A stretch of DNA of 15,874 nucleotides from DASYUM01 sp036001225 (GCA_036001225.1 DASYUM010000171.1:1-15874), one strand, 5' to 3'. Counted from the stretch's first letter, positions 1-8,158 are shown. Program-made: numbers and translations. Notes: generated by a model not told the origin, from the letters alone.

Positions 1-545
1 TCGATCCGAAGTGGAAGGGCGAGATCGTCATGCCCTCGCCATTCAGCTCCGGCACCGCCAACATGATGCGCTACTCGTTCCTGGCGCTCTACGGGGACGC
101 GGAGGGGTGGAAGTTCATCGAGGCGCTCGACAAGAACATCCACCACTACACGCGCAGCGGGAACGCCCCGACCGACCTCGTCGGCCGCGGCGAGTTCATG
201 CTGGGCCTCACCTCGGACGAGAACGTGAAGAAGCGCCTCGACGACGGCTACCCGCTGCTCTGGTCGATTCCCGAGGAGGGGACCGGCTACGACGGGACGT
301 TCGCCCTGATCCTGAAGGGGACGACGAAGCTCGAGGCCACGAAGAAGATCATCGACGCCCTGGGCACGCCCGAGTTCAGCACGCTCCTGGCGGGAGTCGG
401 CTACATCACCCCGCGCCCGGCGCCCAACGCCCTTTACGGGAGCACGCCGCCGCGCTACATCAAGATCGACCTGGCCAAGGCCGCCGAGGACCGGCCGAAG
501 AACAACGACATCTGGAAGTCCAAGCTGCGGAGCGACTTCAGGTAG
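1..545 (+). CDS. ABC transporter substrate-binding protein, C-terminal part (5' end outside window)
   Basis: The frame is open from base 3 to a TAG stop at 543-545, giving about 180 residues without a start. It begins with DPKWKGEIVMPSPFSSGTAN, a pattern typical of periplasmic iron/polyamine-type binding proteins where the ligand cleft is completed ('DPKWKG' also occurs in the second binding protein of this window at about 8719). Family knowledge: such proteins capture a small solute outside the membrane and deliver it to the permease. The permease and ATPase genes follow on the same strand after 71 bases, so this is the binding subunit of importer A. The ligand cannot be inferred. The signal peptide and N-terminal lobe are missing because of the window edge, not because of decay. 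Confidence 0.85.
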   Translation, partial: DPKWKGEIVMPSPFSSGTANMMRYSFLALYGDAEGWKFIEALDKNIHHYTRSGNAPTDLVGRGEFMLGLTSDENVKKRLDDGYPLLWSIPEEGTGYDGTFALILKGTTKLEATKKIIDALGTPEFSTLLAGVGYITPRPAPNALYGSTPPRYIKIDLAKAAEDRPKNNDIWKSKLRSDFR

Positions 546-616
546 TCGGGCGTCGGCCGGTCGGATGGTGACGGGTCTCGGGCGGCGCGGCTCGCGCTGA
601 CGCGCATCAGGGCATC

Positions 617-2431
617 GTGTCGCCGCCGCGGGGCGAGAGCCAGGGAGGCGGGGCCGGGGCGCCGGCGCGCCCGGGCGGGACCCGGCCGGACCGCCCCGCG
701 CGTGCCGACGGGACCCATCCGCCGGGCGGCCGGGCCGCGGGAGACGGCGACCGCGGAGCGTTCCGGCCCGCCGCGGGCGGCCGCCGCGGGGTGACGGGCT
801 TCGTCAACCGGCACCTGATCAACATCCTGGCGGCCTTTCTCTTCCTGCTGCTGGCCTTCTTTCTCCTCTACCCCCTGGCGGCGGTCCTCGTCCAGTCCGT
901 GCGGGGGCCGTCCGGATTCACCCTGCAGTACTACCGGGCCTTCTTCGGCAAGGGCTACTACTACCAGTCGCTGTACAACACGCTCCTGCTCGGGGTGATC
1001 AACACGGCGGTCTGCCTGGCCGTGGGCTTCTGTCTCGCCTACATGACGACGCGCGGACCCTGGATCCTCCGGAGGCCGATCCGGACCATCTCGCTGATAC
1101 CGCTGATCGCCCCGCCGTACCTGTTCGCACTGTCGCTCATCATCCTCCTCGGCCGCAACGGCCTGATCACCCGCGCCCTCGACCTCTCGTGGCAGCTCTA
1201 CGGGTTCGGCGGGGTCGTCATCTCCCAGGCGCTGGCCTTCACGCCGCTGGCCTACATGATGATCGAGAGCACCATGATGTCGCTCGACCCGAACCTCGAG
1301 GAGAGCGCGTACGACATGGGGGCCACCGAGGCGACGATCCTCCGGACGATCACGATCCCGCTCCTGACGCCGGGGCTGCTCAAGGCGGCGCTCCTGATCT
1401 TCGTGATGACGATCGCGGAGTTCGGCAACGCCGCGATCCTCGGCGGCCGGACCCCCTTCCTGGCGCCCGACACGTACACGGCGATCACCGGGGAGTCCGA
1501 CTTCAACATGGGGAGCGTCCTGTCGGTGGTGCTGATCGTCCCGTGCCTCGTGGCCTTCGTGGTGCACGGCCGCCTGCTCGAGGGGAGGAAGTTCACGACG
1601 ATCGGGGGGAAGCCCGTGGCCGCGGAGCCGCGGCGGATGACGCCCCTGATCAAGGGGCTCTTCGTGCTGGTCACCACGGCGGCGACCGGGGCGATCTTCG
1701 TCTGCTTCGCGGTCGTCGGCGTCGCGTCCTTCTACAAGATCCTCGGGGTGACCACCCGGCCCACGCTCGCCAACTATCTCGACTTCACATCGAACCAGGC
1801 CATCTACAACAGCATCCGCGTGAGCCTCGTGGCGGCCCTCATCGGCGCGTTCGTCGGCGTCCTGCTCGCCTACGTCATCGTGCGCGGGCGGTTCGTCGGT
1901 CGCTCCTTCATGGAGATGCTGTCACTGTCCGGGTTCGCCCTGCCGGGGACGGTGCTGGGGATCGGCTACCTCCTGGCCTTCAGCGCGCCCCCGCTGCGGC
2001 TCACCGGCGGGATCATGATCATCGCCCTGAACTGCGTCTTCCGGTTCCTCGCCGTCGGCGTGGAGGCGGGGATCAGCAAGCTGCACCAGATCCACATCGA
2101 GCTCGAGGAGGCCTCCGCGGACCTCGGCGCCGGCTCGCTGACCACCTTCCGCCGGATCGTCCTGCCGATCATGTTTCCGGCCTTCGTCGCGGGCTTCATC
2201 TACACCTTCATGACCGCCGTCGTCTCCCTGAGCGCGGTCGTCTTCCTGGTGAGCCCGGGCTTCGAGCTGGCGGCGGTCCGGATCTTCGACGCCGCCGTCT
2301 ACGGGGAGATCGGCATCGCCTCGGCGACCACGATGAAGCTGGTCCTGACGGTCGCGGTCTGTATGGCGCTCCTGAGCTACGTCGCCCGGAGGACCCGCCT
2401 GGGCGGCGGCCTGGCCCGGACGGCGGCATGA
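617..2431 (+). CDS. ABC transporter permease, fused two-domain (Fe3+/polyamine-type)
   Basis: This 604-residue inner-membrane protein has about 12 hydrophobic segments in two homologous halves, as in FbpB/SfuB-type permeases. Each half has the cytoplasmic EAA loop that docks on the ATPase: LEESAYDMGATEATILRTI at about residues 227-245 and LEEASADLGAGSLTTFRRI at about 496-514. A single gene therefore supplies both membrane domains. The first ~58 residues are Pro/Gly/Arg-rich and precede the first membrane segment. The GTG at 617 has only a weak AGGG before it, and an in-frame GTG at 791 would start just before the membrane segment, so the true start may be 791. The ATPase gene follows after 21 bases, and the three genes probably form one operon. 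The substrate is unknown. Confidence 0.9.
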   Translation: MSPPRGESQGGGAGAPARPGGTRPDRPARADGTHPPGGRAAGDGDRGAFRPAAGGRRGVTGFVNRHLINILAAFLFLLLAFFLLYPLAAVLVQSVRGPSGFTLQYYRAFFGKGYYYQSLYNTLLLGVINTAVCLAVGFCLAYMTTRGPWILRRPIRTISLIPLIAPPYLFALSLIILLGRNGLITRALDLSWQLYGFGGVVISQALAFTPLAYMMIESTMMSLDPNLEESAYDMGATEATILRTITIPLLTPGLLKAALLIFVMTIAEFGNAAILGGRTPFLAPDTYTAITGESDFNMGSVLSVVLIVPCLVAFVVHGRLLEGRKFTTIGGKPVAAEPRRMTPLIKGLFVLVTTAATGAIFVCFAVVGVASFYKILGVTTRPTLANYLDFTSNQAIYNSIRVSLVAALIGAFVGVLLAYVIVRGRFVGRSFMEMLSLSGFALPGTVLGIGYLLAFSAPPLRLTGGIMIIALNCVFRFLAVGVEAGISKLHQIHIELEEASADLGAGSLTTFRRIVLPIMFPAFVAGFIYTFMTAVVSLSAVVFLVSPGFELAAVRIFDAAVYGEIGIASATTMKLVLTVAVCMALLSYVARRTRLGGGLARTAA

Positions 2432-2452
2432 GCGGGACAGGGCGGGCGGGCC

Positions 2453-3583
2453 ATGGCTGACGACGCCGGCGGCGAGCGGCCGATGCTGGTCCTGCGGGAC
2501 GTCCGCAAGTCGTATGGCCGCCACGAGGTCATCCGGGGCGTCTCCCTCGAGGTGAACAAGGGCGAGCTGGTCACCTTCGTCGGACCCAGCGGGTGCGGCA
2601 AGACCACCCTCCTGCGCCTGATCGGCGGCTTCATCGACGTCACCTCCGGAGACATCGTCCTGGACGGCCAGCGGATCAACGGCCTGCCCCCGAACCTCCG
2701 GGACACCCGCATCTGCTTCCAGAATTACGCGCTGTTCCCCCACATGACGGTGGCGGAGAACGTCGGCTACGGCCTGCGGATCCGCAAGTGGCCCCGGCGG
2801 CAGATCGCGGCCCGGGTGCAGGAGCTCCTCGAGTTGGTGGAGCTGGGGGCCTACGGCGACCGGATGATCGACCGGCTCTCCGGGGGCCAGCAGCAGCGGG
2901 TCGCGCTCGCCCGGGCGCTCAGCGTCGAGCCCAAGGTGCTGCTCCTGGACGAGCCCCTCTCCAACCTCGACGCGAACCTGCGGCTCATCATGCGGGAGGA
3001 GATCCGGAAGCTCCAGCAGCGGCTGCGGATCACGACGGTCTTCGTGACGCACGACCAGTTCGAGGCGATGGCCATCTCCGACCGGATCGTCGTCATGCGG
3101 GACGGCCTAATCGAGCAGGTCGGCAGCCCCATCGAGGTCTACGAGCGGCCGGCCAACGAGTTCATCGCGGGATTCGTGGGCTACGTCAACCTCGTGGATG
3201 GGCGGATCACCTCGATCGACGCGGCGAGCCGCCTCGCCGTGGTCGACACCGCCCACGGCGAGATCGAGGTCCTGCTCGATCAGCCGGGGATCGACGAGGG
3301 CGACGACGTCCTGATGGTCGTCCGGCCGGAGGGCGTCACGCTCTCCCTGGACTGCGCCGGCGCGAAGCGGAACGTCCTCTGCGGCACGCTCGAGACGTAC
3401 ATGTACGCGGGGTCGCTGGCGAAGTGCACCGTGTCGGTCGGCGGCCGGACCATGATCATCGACCAGTACAACCCGCGCGACGCCCGGCACTTCCGGGAAG
3501 CCGGGCGGGTCGCGATCGAGATTCCCCGCCGCGTCCATCTGCTGAAGCGGCCGGGGGGCCGACCCGGCTCGAGCCGCCCCTGA
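2453..3583 (+). CDS. ABC transporter ATP-binding protein (importer A)
   Basis: This 376-residue cytoplasmic ATPase powers importer A. All nucleotide-binding motifs are intact: Walker A GPSGCGKT at residues 44-51, Q-loop Gln90, signature LSGGQQQR from residue 142, Walker B VLLLDEP with D166 and E167, and the switch His200 in VTHDQ. The region after about residue 240 is a TOBE-like regulatory domain (VVRPEGVTLS near residue 286), as in the PotA/FbpC/UgpC group. The ATG at 2453 lies 21 bases after the permease stop. The G-rich run before it is a poor but possible ribosome site. The gene is the last intact one of the importer A operon, and the amidase remnant after it suggests the operon was once longer. 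Confidence 0.93.
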   Translation: MADDAGGERPMLVLRDVRKSYGRHEVIRGVSLEVNKGELVTFVGPSGCGKTTLLRLIGGFIDVTSGDIVLDGQRINGLPPNLRDTRICFQNYALFPHMTVAENVGYGLRIRKWPRRQIAARVQELLELVELGAYGDRMIDRLSGGQQQRVALARALSVEPKVLLLDEPLSNLDANLRLIMREEIRKLQQRLRITTVFVTHDQFEAMAISDRIVVMRDGLIEQVGSPIEVYERPANEFIAGFVGYVNLVDGRITSIDAASRLAVVDTAHGEIEVLLDQPGIDEGDDVLMVVRPEGVTLSLDCAGAKRNVLCGTLETYMYAGSLAKCTVSVGGRTMIIDQYNPRDARHFREAGRVAIEIPRRVHLLKRPGGRPGSSRP

Positions 3584-3683
3584 CGGGGGCCGGCCTCTGC
3601 CGCGGATCGGGCCGACCCGACCCGGATCCCACAGCGCTCATGACCGACCCTGCCGCCAGTCGCCCGAGGACGCCTGTCCTAGC

Positions 3684-4202
3684 GCCGGCTCGAGCTCGAC
3701 GTCGCGTTTGTCCCTGGCGACTGGCGGCGCGGCGTCGATCCGACCGTGGTCGGCCGCCGCGGTCTCCGCGCGCATGGTTCCCCTGGCGATCGGGACCCAG
3801 ACCAACGGCTCGCTGATCCGGCCGGCCTACTGTTGTGTCTACGGCTACAAGCCGACCCACGGGCTATCCCCCGTCACGGCATCCTGCGGCAGTCGCCGCC
3901 GCTCGACCAGATCGGGGTCTTCGCCCGGTCGGTCGAGGACGCCGCGCTGCTGGCGGAGCAGCTCGCGGGGTTCGACGACCGTGACCGGCGTCGCGGCCGC
4001 GCGGGCGCCCCGGCCTGCTCGAGGCGCTCGCCACCGAGCCGCGCGGCGCGCCCCGGTTCGCGTTCGTGAAGACCCCGGTGTGGGAGCAGGCGGCCGATGA
4101 CACCAGGGCCGCGTTCGGCCGGCTGGTCGCCCGGCTCGGCCCGCGGGTCGTCGAGGTCGAGCTGCCGGCGATGTTCGAGGACGCGGTCGGCTGGCACCGC
4201 AC
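3684..4202 (+). pseudogene. Amidase (amidase-signature family), frameshifted and truncated remnant
   Basis: Three frames must be joined to read the protein. The first (3684 to about 3865) contains GSSS, then SAAAVSARMVPLAIGTQTNG and YGYKPTHGL, the serine-rich core of amidase-signature enzymes. After a one-base loss near 3865 the match continues as RHGILRQS and VGVFARSVEDAALLAEQLAG (read IGVFARS...). A second shift near 3990-4015 leads to LEALATEPRGAP and VKTPVWEQAADDTRAAFG, ending at DAVGWHRT (about 4202), where similarity stops. The N-terminal part with the catalytic Lys and the C-terminal third are absent. About 17 residues between GSSS and SAAAV do not fit the family. The enzyme would have hydrolysed an amide bond. 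Following importer A on the same strand, it may once have acted on the imported compound. It is clearly non-functional now, unless the shifts are assembly errors; even then the abrupt end remains. Confidence 0.8.
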
Positions 4203-4513
4203 GAGTAATCTTACTGGGTGCTAACCGCAGGCGCCTCTTGCAGCGCGCTACCCACTGGGAGCCGTTCAGCAGCGGGGAGGTCTTGGTTGCCTTAATGGCC
4301 CCGCCAGCCGCGATGGCCAGCGCGACGGCGGTGCCGGTCGTCGGGCCGTCAGCGGCCGGTCTAGGGCCTTCACGGCCGCGTGACCTTCGAAGCCCCCACA
4401 TACGGGACTTGCTGCGGACCCCCGCCGCGTTTCAATCCCCGAGTCCACCGCGTTGACTAAACAGTGCGGAAGTTGCGGATTCGACTGAGAAAAAGCGTGT
4501 GGCGGACGTGAAC
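4203..4513 (+). other. About 310 bases without a recognisable gene
   Basis: The stretch lies between the broken end of the amidase remnant and the tRNA fragment. Reading frames on both strands are short and match nothing I recognise. One minus-strand frame has a small-residue hydrophobic run (TAVALAIAAGGAIKA, about 4270-4330) of unknown meaning. Base composition near 4440-4600 is noticeably richer in A and T than the surroundings, in keeping with inserted foreign DNA. Confidence 0.5.
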
Positions 4514-4541
4514 ACGGGTCCGAATCCCGTTGGAGCCACCA
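4514..4541 (+). other. tRNA 3'-end fragment with CCA (possible attachment-site scar)
   Basis: The bases form a complete tRNA 3' quarter: T-stem ACGGG (4514-4518), seven-base loop TCCGAAT, T-stem CCCGT (4526-4530), acceptor strand TGGAGCC (4531-4537), discriminator A and an encoded CCA (4539-4541). A matching 5' acceptor strand GGCTCCA and a D-arm are not found in the ~90 bases upstream, so this is a fragment and not a full gene. Integrases commonly use tRNA 3' ends as attachment sites and leave such duplicates. An integrase remnant starts 85 bases downstream, which supports that reading. The first T-loop positions are TCC and not the usual TTC, a sign of decay. Confidence 0.6.
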
Positions 4542-4625
4542 CTCGAATTTCGTTGAGCTTTTGCCTCCGGGTTTTAGTCCATTTCGAAATGTCCTCGAAC
4601 CCGGGAAAACGCGCCTTCTCGAGTT

Positions 4626-4790
4626 TTACGTGCGGAGCATCTGCGGCGCTTGCGCCTCGTAGAACGCGACGGCGCGCTTGACCTGCGGCCGAATCTTCGT
4701 GTAGATCTGCGTCGTGTCGATGCACGCGTGCTCGAGGAACGCCCGCCCTTCCTTCAGATCGTGGCGGTGCTCGAGCGCCACGGCCGTCGC
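4626..4790 (-). pseudogene. Tyrosine recombinase (phage integrase family), C-terminal remnant
   Basis: Only the last ~55 codons are recognisable, read on the minus strand from about 4790 to a TAA at 4626-4628. They contain HDLKEGRAFLEHACIDTTQ followed by IYTKIRPQVKRAVAFYEAQA, the C-terminal helix region of XerC/D-type integrases. The nucleophile Tyr is encoded at 4701-4703 (QIYTK). The expected LGHAS is changed to LEHAC, and the upstream Arg and HxxR catalytic residues, core-binding domain and start are missing; the sequence before 4790 is the leader of the SDR gene on the other strand. It cannot be active. Lying next to a tRNA 3' end, it marks a former integration event. Confidence 0.8.
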
Positions 4791-4873
4791 GCGCTGGCGC
4801 GGCGGGGCGGGCTCGGGTAACCTGGCGGGAAGCCGGCACTCGCGGGAGCGGCGGCCGCCTCGAGGAGGACCCC

Positions 4874-5668
4874 ATGCCACAGATGAGCGACACGCTCGAG
4901 CTCGGGCTCAAGGGCAAGGTCTCGATCGTCACCGGCGGCAGCGACGGGCTCGGGCGCGCCTGCGCCGAGCGGTTCGCCCGCTCGGGCGCACACGTGGCCA
5001 TCTGCGCGCGGCGCAAGGACGTGCTGGAGCGCGCCGCCGCCGAGATCCGTGACGCGACCGGGGCGGACGTCCTGGCCCAGGCCACCGACGTCACCCACGC
5101 CGACCAGATCCAGGCCTTCCTCGACGCCACCGTGGCCCGCTTCGGCGGCGTGGACATCCTCGTCAACAACGCGGGGACGTCGGCGGCCGCCGCGTTCGAG
5201 GCGGTCGACGATCGGGCCTGGCAGGCCGACATCGACCTCAAGGTCATGGCCGCCATCCGCTTCTGCCGCCTGGTGATCCCCCACATGAAGCGGCGCGGCG
5301 GCGGCCGCATCATCAACGTCACGACCGTCGGGGGCAAGGCGCCCGGGGTGCGGGCCCTGCCGACCACCGTGACCCGCGCGGCAGGGATCAATCTCACCAA
5401 GGCCCTGGCCAACGAGTACGCCGCCGACGGGATCCTGGTGAACACGATCTGCCTGGGGGTGGTGAAGAGTGGCCAGTGGGAGCGCCGGGTCACCGGCGAC
5501 CGCGCCGCCTACTATCAGGAGGTGGCGCGGACCCGGCGCATCCCGCTCGGCCGGGTCGGCGAAGCCCACGAGTTCGCCGACCTGGTCGCCTTCCTGGCGT
5601 CCGAGCGTGCCGGCTACATCACCGGCACCGCGATCAACTTCGACGGCGGGCTATCGGCCACGGTCTGA
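4874..5668 (+). CDS. SDR-family (FabG-like) protein lacking the catalytic tetrad
   Basis: This 264-residue Rossmann-fold protein keeps the nucleotide-binding features of classical short-chain dehydrogenases: TGGSDGLG at residues 20-27 and NNAG at 98-101. It also keeps the usual C-terminus ending YITGTAINFDGG. Counting by FabG spacing, the four tetrad positions are Lys123 (normally Asn), Thr151 (Ser), Thr164 (Tyr) and Arg168 (Lys) within PTTVTRAAG, so normal hydride-transfer chemistry is doubtful. The frame is otherwise perfect, so this looks like a divergent subfamily and not decay. The start ATG has a strong GAGGAGG (about 4862-4868). A weak TAACCT at 4818-4823 could be its -10 box. It is the first gene of the catabolic cluster and is followed after 13 bases by the NIPSNAP gene. 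It may bind cofactor or substrate, or use an altered mechanism. Confidence 0.88.
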   Translation: MPQMSDTLELGLKGKVSIVTGGSDGLGRACAERFARSGAHVAICARRKDVLERAAAEIRDATGADVLAQATDVTHADQIQAFLDATVARFGGVDILVNNAGTSAAAAFEAVDDRAWQADIDLKVMAAIRFCRLVIPHMKRRGGGRIINVTTVGGKAPGVRALPTTVTRAAGINLTKALANEYAADGILVNTICLGVVKSGQWERRVTGDRAAYYQEVARTRRIPLGRVGEAHEFADLVAFLASERAGYITGTAINFDGGLSATV

Positions 5669-5681
5669 GGAAGGAGCCCCG

Positions 5682-6299
5682 ATGATCTACGAGATCCGGA
5701 CGTACCGCCTGAAGGCCGGCAGCGTCTCCGAGGTCGAGAAGCGCTACGCCGAGGCGTACGAGCACCGGAAGAAGTACTCCGAGCTGGCCGCGTTCTGGCA
5801 CACCGAGATCGGGCCGCTGAACGAGATCGTCCACGTCTGGCCGTACGACAGCCTGGAGGAGCGCGCCCGCATCCGCGCCGCGGCGGCCAAGGATCCCAAC
5901 TGGCCGCCCAAGACCCAGGAGTTCATCCTCAACATGCAGTCCGAGATCCTGGTCCCGTTTCCGTTTTCCCCCGCGCTGACCCCCGGCCGGCACGGGCCGT
6001 TCTACGAGCTCCGCTACTACACGATCAAGGCGGGCGCGCTGCCCGGACTCATCGAGCGATGGGCCTCCCGGATCGGGGAGCGCACGAAGCTCTCCCCGCT
6101 CGCGCTGGCCGGGCACGTCGAGATCGGCGAGGCGAATCGCTTCATTCACATCTGGCCCTACCGGAGCCTGGACGAGCGAGCCGCGATCCGGAACAAGGCG
6201 AGGGAAACCGGCGTGTGGCCGGCTCCGGGCGGCGGCGACACGATGCTGACCCAGGCCAACAAGATCCTGGTGCCGGCGGCGTTCTCGCCGGCCCAGTAG
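5682..6299 (+). CDS. NIPSNAP family protein, two tandem domains
   Basis: This 205-residue protein is made of two related ~100-residue ferredoxin-like (dimeric alpha/beta barrel) units. Unit 1 starts MIYEIRTYRLKAGSVSEVE and ends EILVPFPFSPAL. Unit 2 starts FYELRYYTIKAGALPGLIE (about residue 107) and ends KILVPAAFSPAQ. Both share the middle pattern I-V/I-H-V/I-WPY-SL-ERA-IR. NIPSNAP proteins have no settled reaction and are often found beside catabolic genes. The ATG at 5682 is chosen because it has AAGGAG just upstream and begins exactly at the domain. The 13-base gap to the SDR gene indicates co-translation. No signal peptide or membrane segment is seen, so it should be cytoplasmic. Confidence 0.88.
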   Translation: MIYEIRTYRLKAGSVSEVEKRYAEAYEHRKKYSELAAFWHTEIGPLNEIVHVWPYDSLEERARIRAAAAKDPNWPPKTQEFILNMQSEILVPFPFSPALTPGRHGPFYELRYYTIKAGALPGLIERWASRIGERTKLSPLALAGHVEIGEANRFIHIWPYRSLDERAAIRNKARETGVWPAPGGGDTMLTQANKILVPAAFSPAQ

Positions 6300-6326
6300 T
6301 CCAGGTCGCGTCCGACCGGGGACTCC

Positions 6327-8123
6327 GTGAGCCCAGTCGCCACTACCTCCGATTGGCCCGCGGTCGGGGACCGCCGCGACCGGTGGCCGGTGAGCGGCCA
6401 GACCCTCTGCTACCTGGCCGTCTTCGCGGTGACGATCGGCCTGGTCCTCGCGCCGATGATCATGCTGCTCCTGACCACCCTGAACCTGGGGCCGATCGCC
6501 CAGCCGGATCTGGGGATCTCGCTCCTCAACTACGTGACGGCCTGGTCCAGCCCGACGACCTACACGACCCTCGCCAACACCGTCGTCTTCGCGCTGGGCG
6601 CGACCGCGGTGGCAGTGCTGTTCGGCGCGTCGTTCGCCTTCCTGGTCGAGCGGACCGACATGCCGCTGAAGACCCTGGCCTACGTGGCGATCACCTCGAC
6701 CCTCGCCATGCCGGGCATGCTCTACGCCATCGCCTGGGTGCTCCTGGTGAGCCCGCGGATCGGCCTGTTCAACCTCGCGCTCCTCAAGCTCTTCTCGCAA
6801 CAGGACGGGCTGCTGACCAGCTGGGCGGGCGTCGGCTTCCGCGAGGCCCCGATCCAGCCCTACGGGCTGGGCGGCATGATCGTGGTCGAGGGTCTGCGGA
6901 GCGTCGGGCTCGTCTTCCTGATCACGGTGGGGGTCTTCCGCAACATGGATCCCGCCCTGGAAGAGGCGGCCGCGATGTCCGGCGCCCCGACGCGCACGGT
7001 GGTCCGGCGCATCACGATGCGCCTGATGGTGCCCGGCATCCTGGCGGCGGCGGTCTACGTCTTCGCGCAGAGCCTCGATGCGTTCGAGATCCCGGCCGTC
7101 CTCGGGCTGCAGTCCGCCGTCTTCGTGCTCTCGACCAAGATCTATCTCCTGGTCAAGAACGAGGAGCACGGCCTGGCCAGCGCGCTGGGCGTGGGGTTCG
7201 TGACCATCGCCGTCGTCCTGGTGCTGTGGTACGGCCGGCTGACGCGCCGGATCGAGCGATTCGCCACCGTGACCGGCAAGGGCTTTCGCCCCCGGACGCT
7301 GCGGCTCGGGCGGCTCCGCCACGTCGCCTTCCTCGGCGTCGCCGCCTACTTCGGGGTCGTCGTGCTGGCCCCGTTTCTCGTCCTGGTCTGGGCCAGCCTG
7401 GTCCCCTTCTACCAGGTGCCGTCCCTGGCGATGCTGCGGCGGGTCACTCTCAAGGCGTACTGGTACGTGTTCGTCGATCCGTGGGGCCTCACCGCGCTGA
7501 AGAACACCTTCATCCTGGTGGTCACGGTCCCCGCGGCCACCATGGTGCTGGCCGCGTTGATCTCCTGGTTCGTGGTCAAGACCCGGCTGCGGGGGCGGCG
7601 TCTGCTCGACATCCTGGCGTTCTTGCCGCAGGTCTCGCCCAGCATCATCACCGCGCTGGCGTTCATCTACATGTTCCTGACCATGCCCTTGAAACTGATC
7701 CCCGCTTACGGGACCATCTGGATCATCGTCATCGCCCTGGTGAGCAATCTCCTCCCCTACGGGACCCGGACGATGCACGGAGCCGTGATGCAGATCCACA
7801 AGGAGCTCGAGGAGGCGGCGCTCACCGGGGGGGTGGCCTGGGGCCGGACGTTCACGCACGTGGTGGTGCCGTTACTGTTGCCGGCGATGATCTCGGGGTG
7901 GGTCTTCATCGCCATGGCGGCCATCCGCTACGTCACCCTCCCGCTCCTGCTCTACTCCCCCGGCAGCCGGGTGGTCTCGCTGCTGATGTGGGACAACTGG
8001 CAGGGGGGCGAGATCGCGAAGGCGGCCGCCACCGGCGTCGTGCTGATGCTCGCGATCGGGCTCATCACGCTGGCCGGCCGGATCGCCGACCAGCGCCAGG
8101 CCCGGCAGTGGGCGGGCGGATAG
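6327..8123 (+). CDS. ABC transporter permease, fused two-domain (importer B)
   Basis: This 598-residue inner-membrane protein has about 12 membrane segments in two halves, the same design as the importer A permease but clearly different in sequence. EAA-type ATPase-docking loops are LEEAAAMSGAPTRTVVRRI (from about residue 211) and LEEAALTGGVAWGRTFTHV (from about residue 494). The GTG start at 6327 is 27 bases after the NIPSNAP stop, and its ribosome site is weak (CGGGG). Unlike the importer A locus, the binding protein gene comes after the permease and the ATPase is separated by an enzyme gene. The family includes iron, phosphonate, polyamine and sugar-phosphate importers, so the substrate is open. 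Confidence 0.9.
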   Translation: MSPVATTSDWPAVGDRRDRWPVSGQTLCYLAVFAVTIGLVLAPMIMLLLTTLNLGPIAQPDLGISLLNYVTAWSSPTTYTTLANTVVFALGATAVAVLFGASFAFLVERTDMPLKTLAYVAITSTLAMPGMLYAIAWVLLVSPRIGLFNLALLKLFSQQDGLLTSWAGVGFREAPIQPYGLGGMIVVEGLRSVGLVFLITVGVFRNMDPALEEAAAMSGAPTRTVVRRITMRLMVPGILAAAVYVFAQSLDAFEIPAVLGLQSAVFVLSTKIYLLVKNEEHGLASALGVGFVTIAVVLVLWYGRLTRRIERFATVTGKGFRPRTLRLGRLRHVAFLGVAAYFGVVVLAPFLVLVWASLVPFYQVPSLAMLRRVTLKAYWYVFVDPWGLTALKNTFILVVTVPAATMVLAALISWFVVKTRLRGRRLLDILAFLPQVSPSIITALAFIYMFLTMPLKLIPAYGTIWIIVIALVSNLLPYGTRTMHGAVMQIHKELEEAALTGGVAWGRTFTHVVVPLLLPAMISGWVFIAMAAIRYVTLPLLLYSPGSRVVSLLMWDNWQGGEIAKAAATGVVLMLAIGLITLAGRIADQRQARQWAGG

Positions 8124-8158
8124 GCCTCGGGAAACGCCGCGCTGAAGGGAGTCGTCAG

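Noticed and set aside
3608..3635. GC-rich imperfect hairpin after the importer A ATPase as a terminator
   Set aside because: The stem has a bulge and there is no T-run. In DNA this GC-rich such hairpins are expected by chance.
4429..4440. GTTTCAATCCCC, resembling the end of some CRISPR repeats
   Set aside because: It occurs once, with no spaced copies and no cas genes.
4496..4516. CGTGT/ACACG inverted repeat just before the tRNA fragment as a tRNA arm
   Set aside because: The spacing does not fit any tRNA arm, and no D-arm or 5' acceptor strand is found, so a complete tRNA gene is not supported.
4432..5493. 353-residue minus-strand frame ending with a VAPTGFGPVFTSATRF-like tail
   Set aside because: The tail is simply the tRNA 3' fragment translated backwards, and the rest is antisense to the SDR gene.
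5634..7859. Long 741-residue open frame on the minus strand
   Set aside because: It lies antisense to the NIPSNAP and permease genes, is very rich in Arg, Gly, Asp, His and Gln, and has no recognisable domain. Such frames are common shadows in GC-rich DNA.
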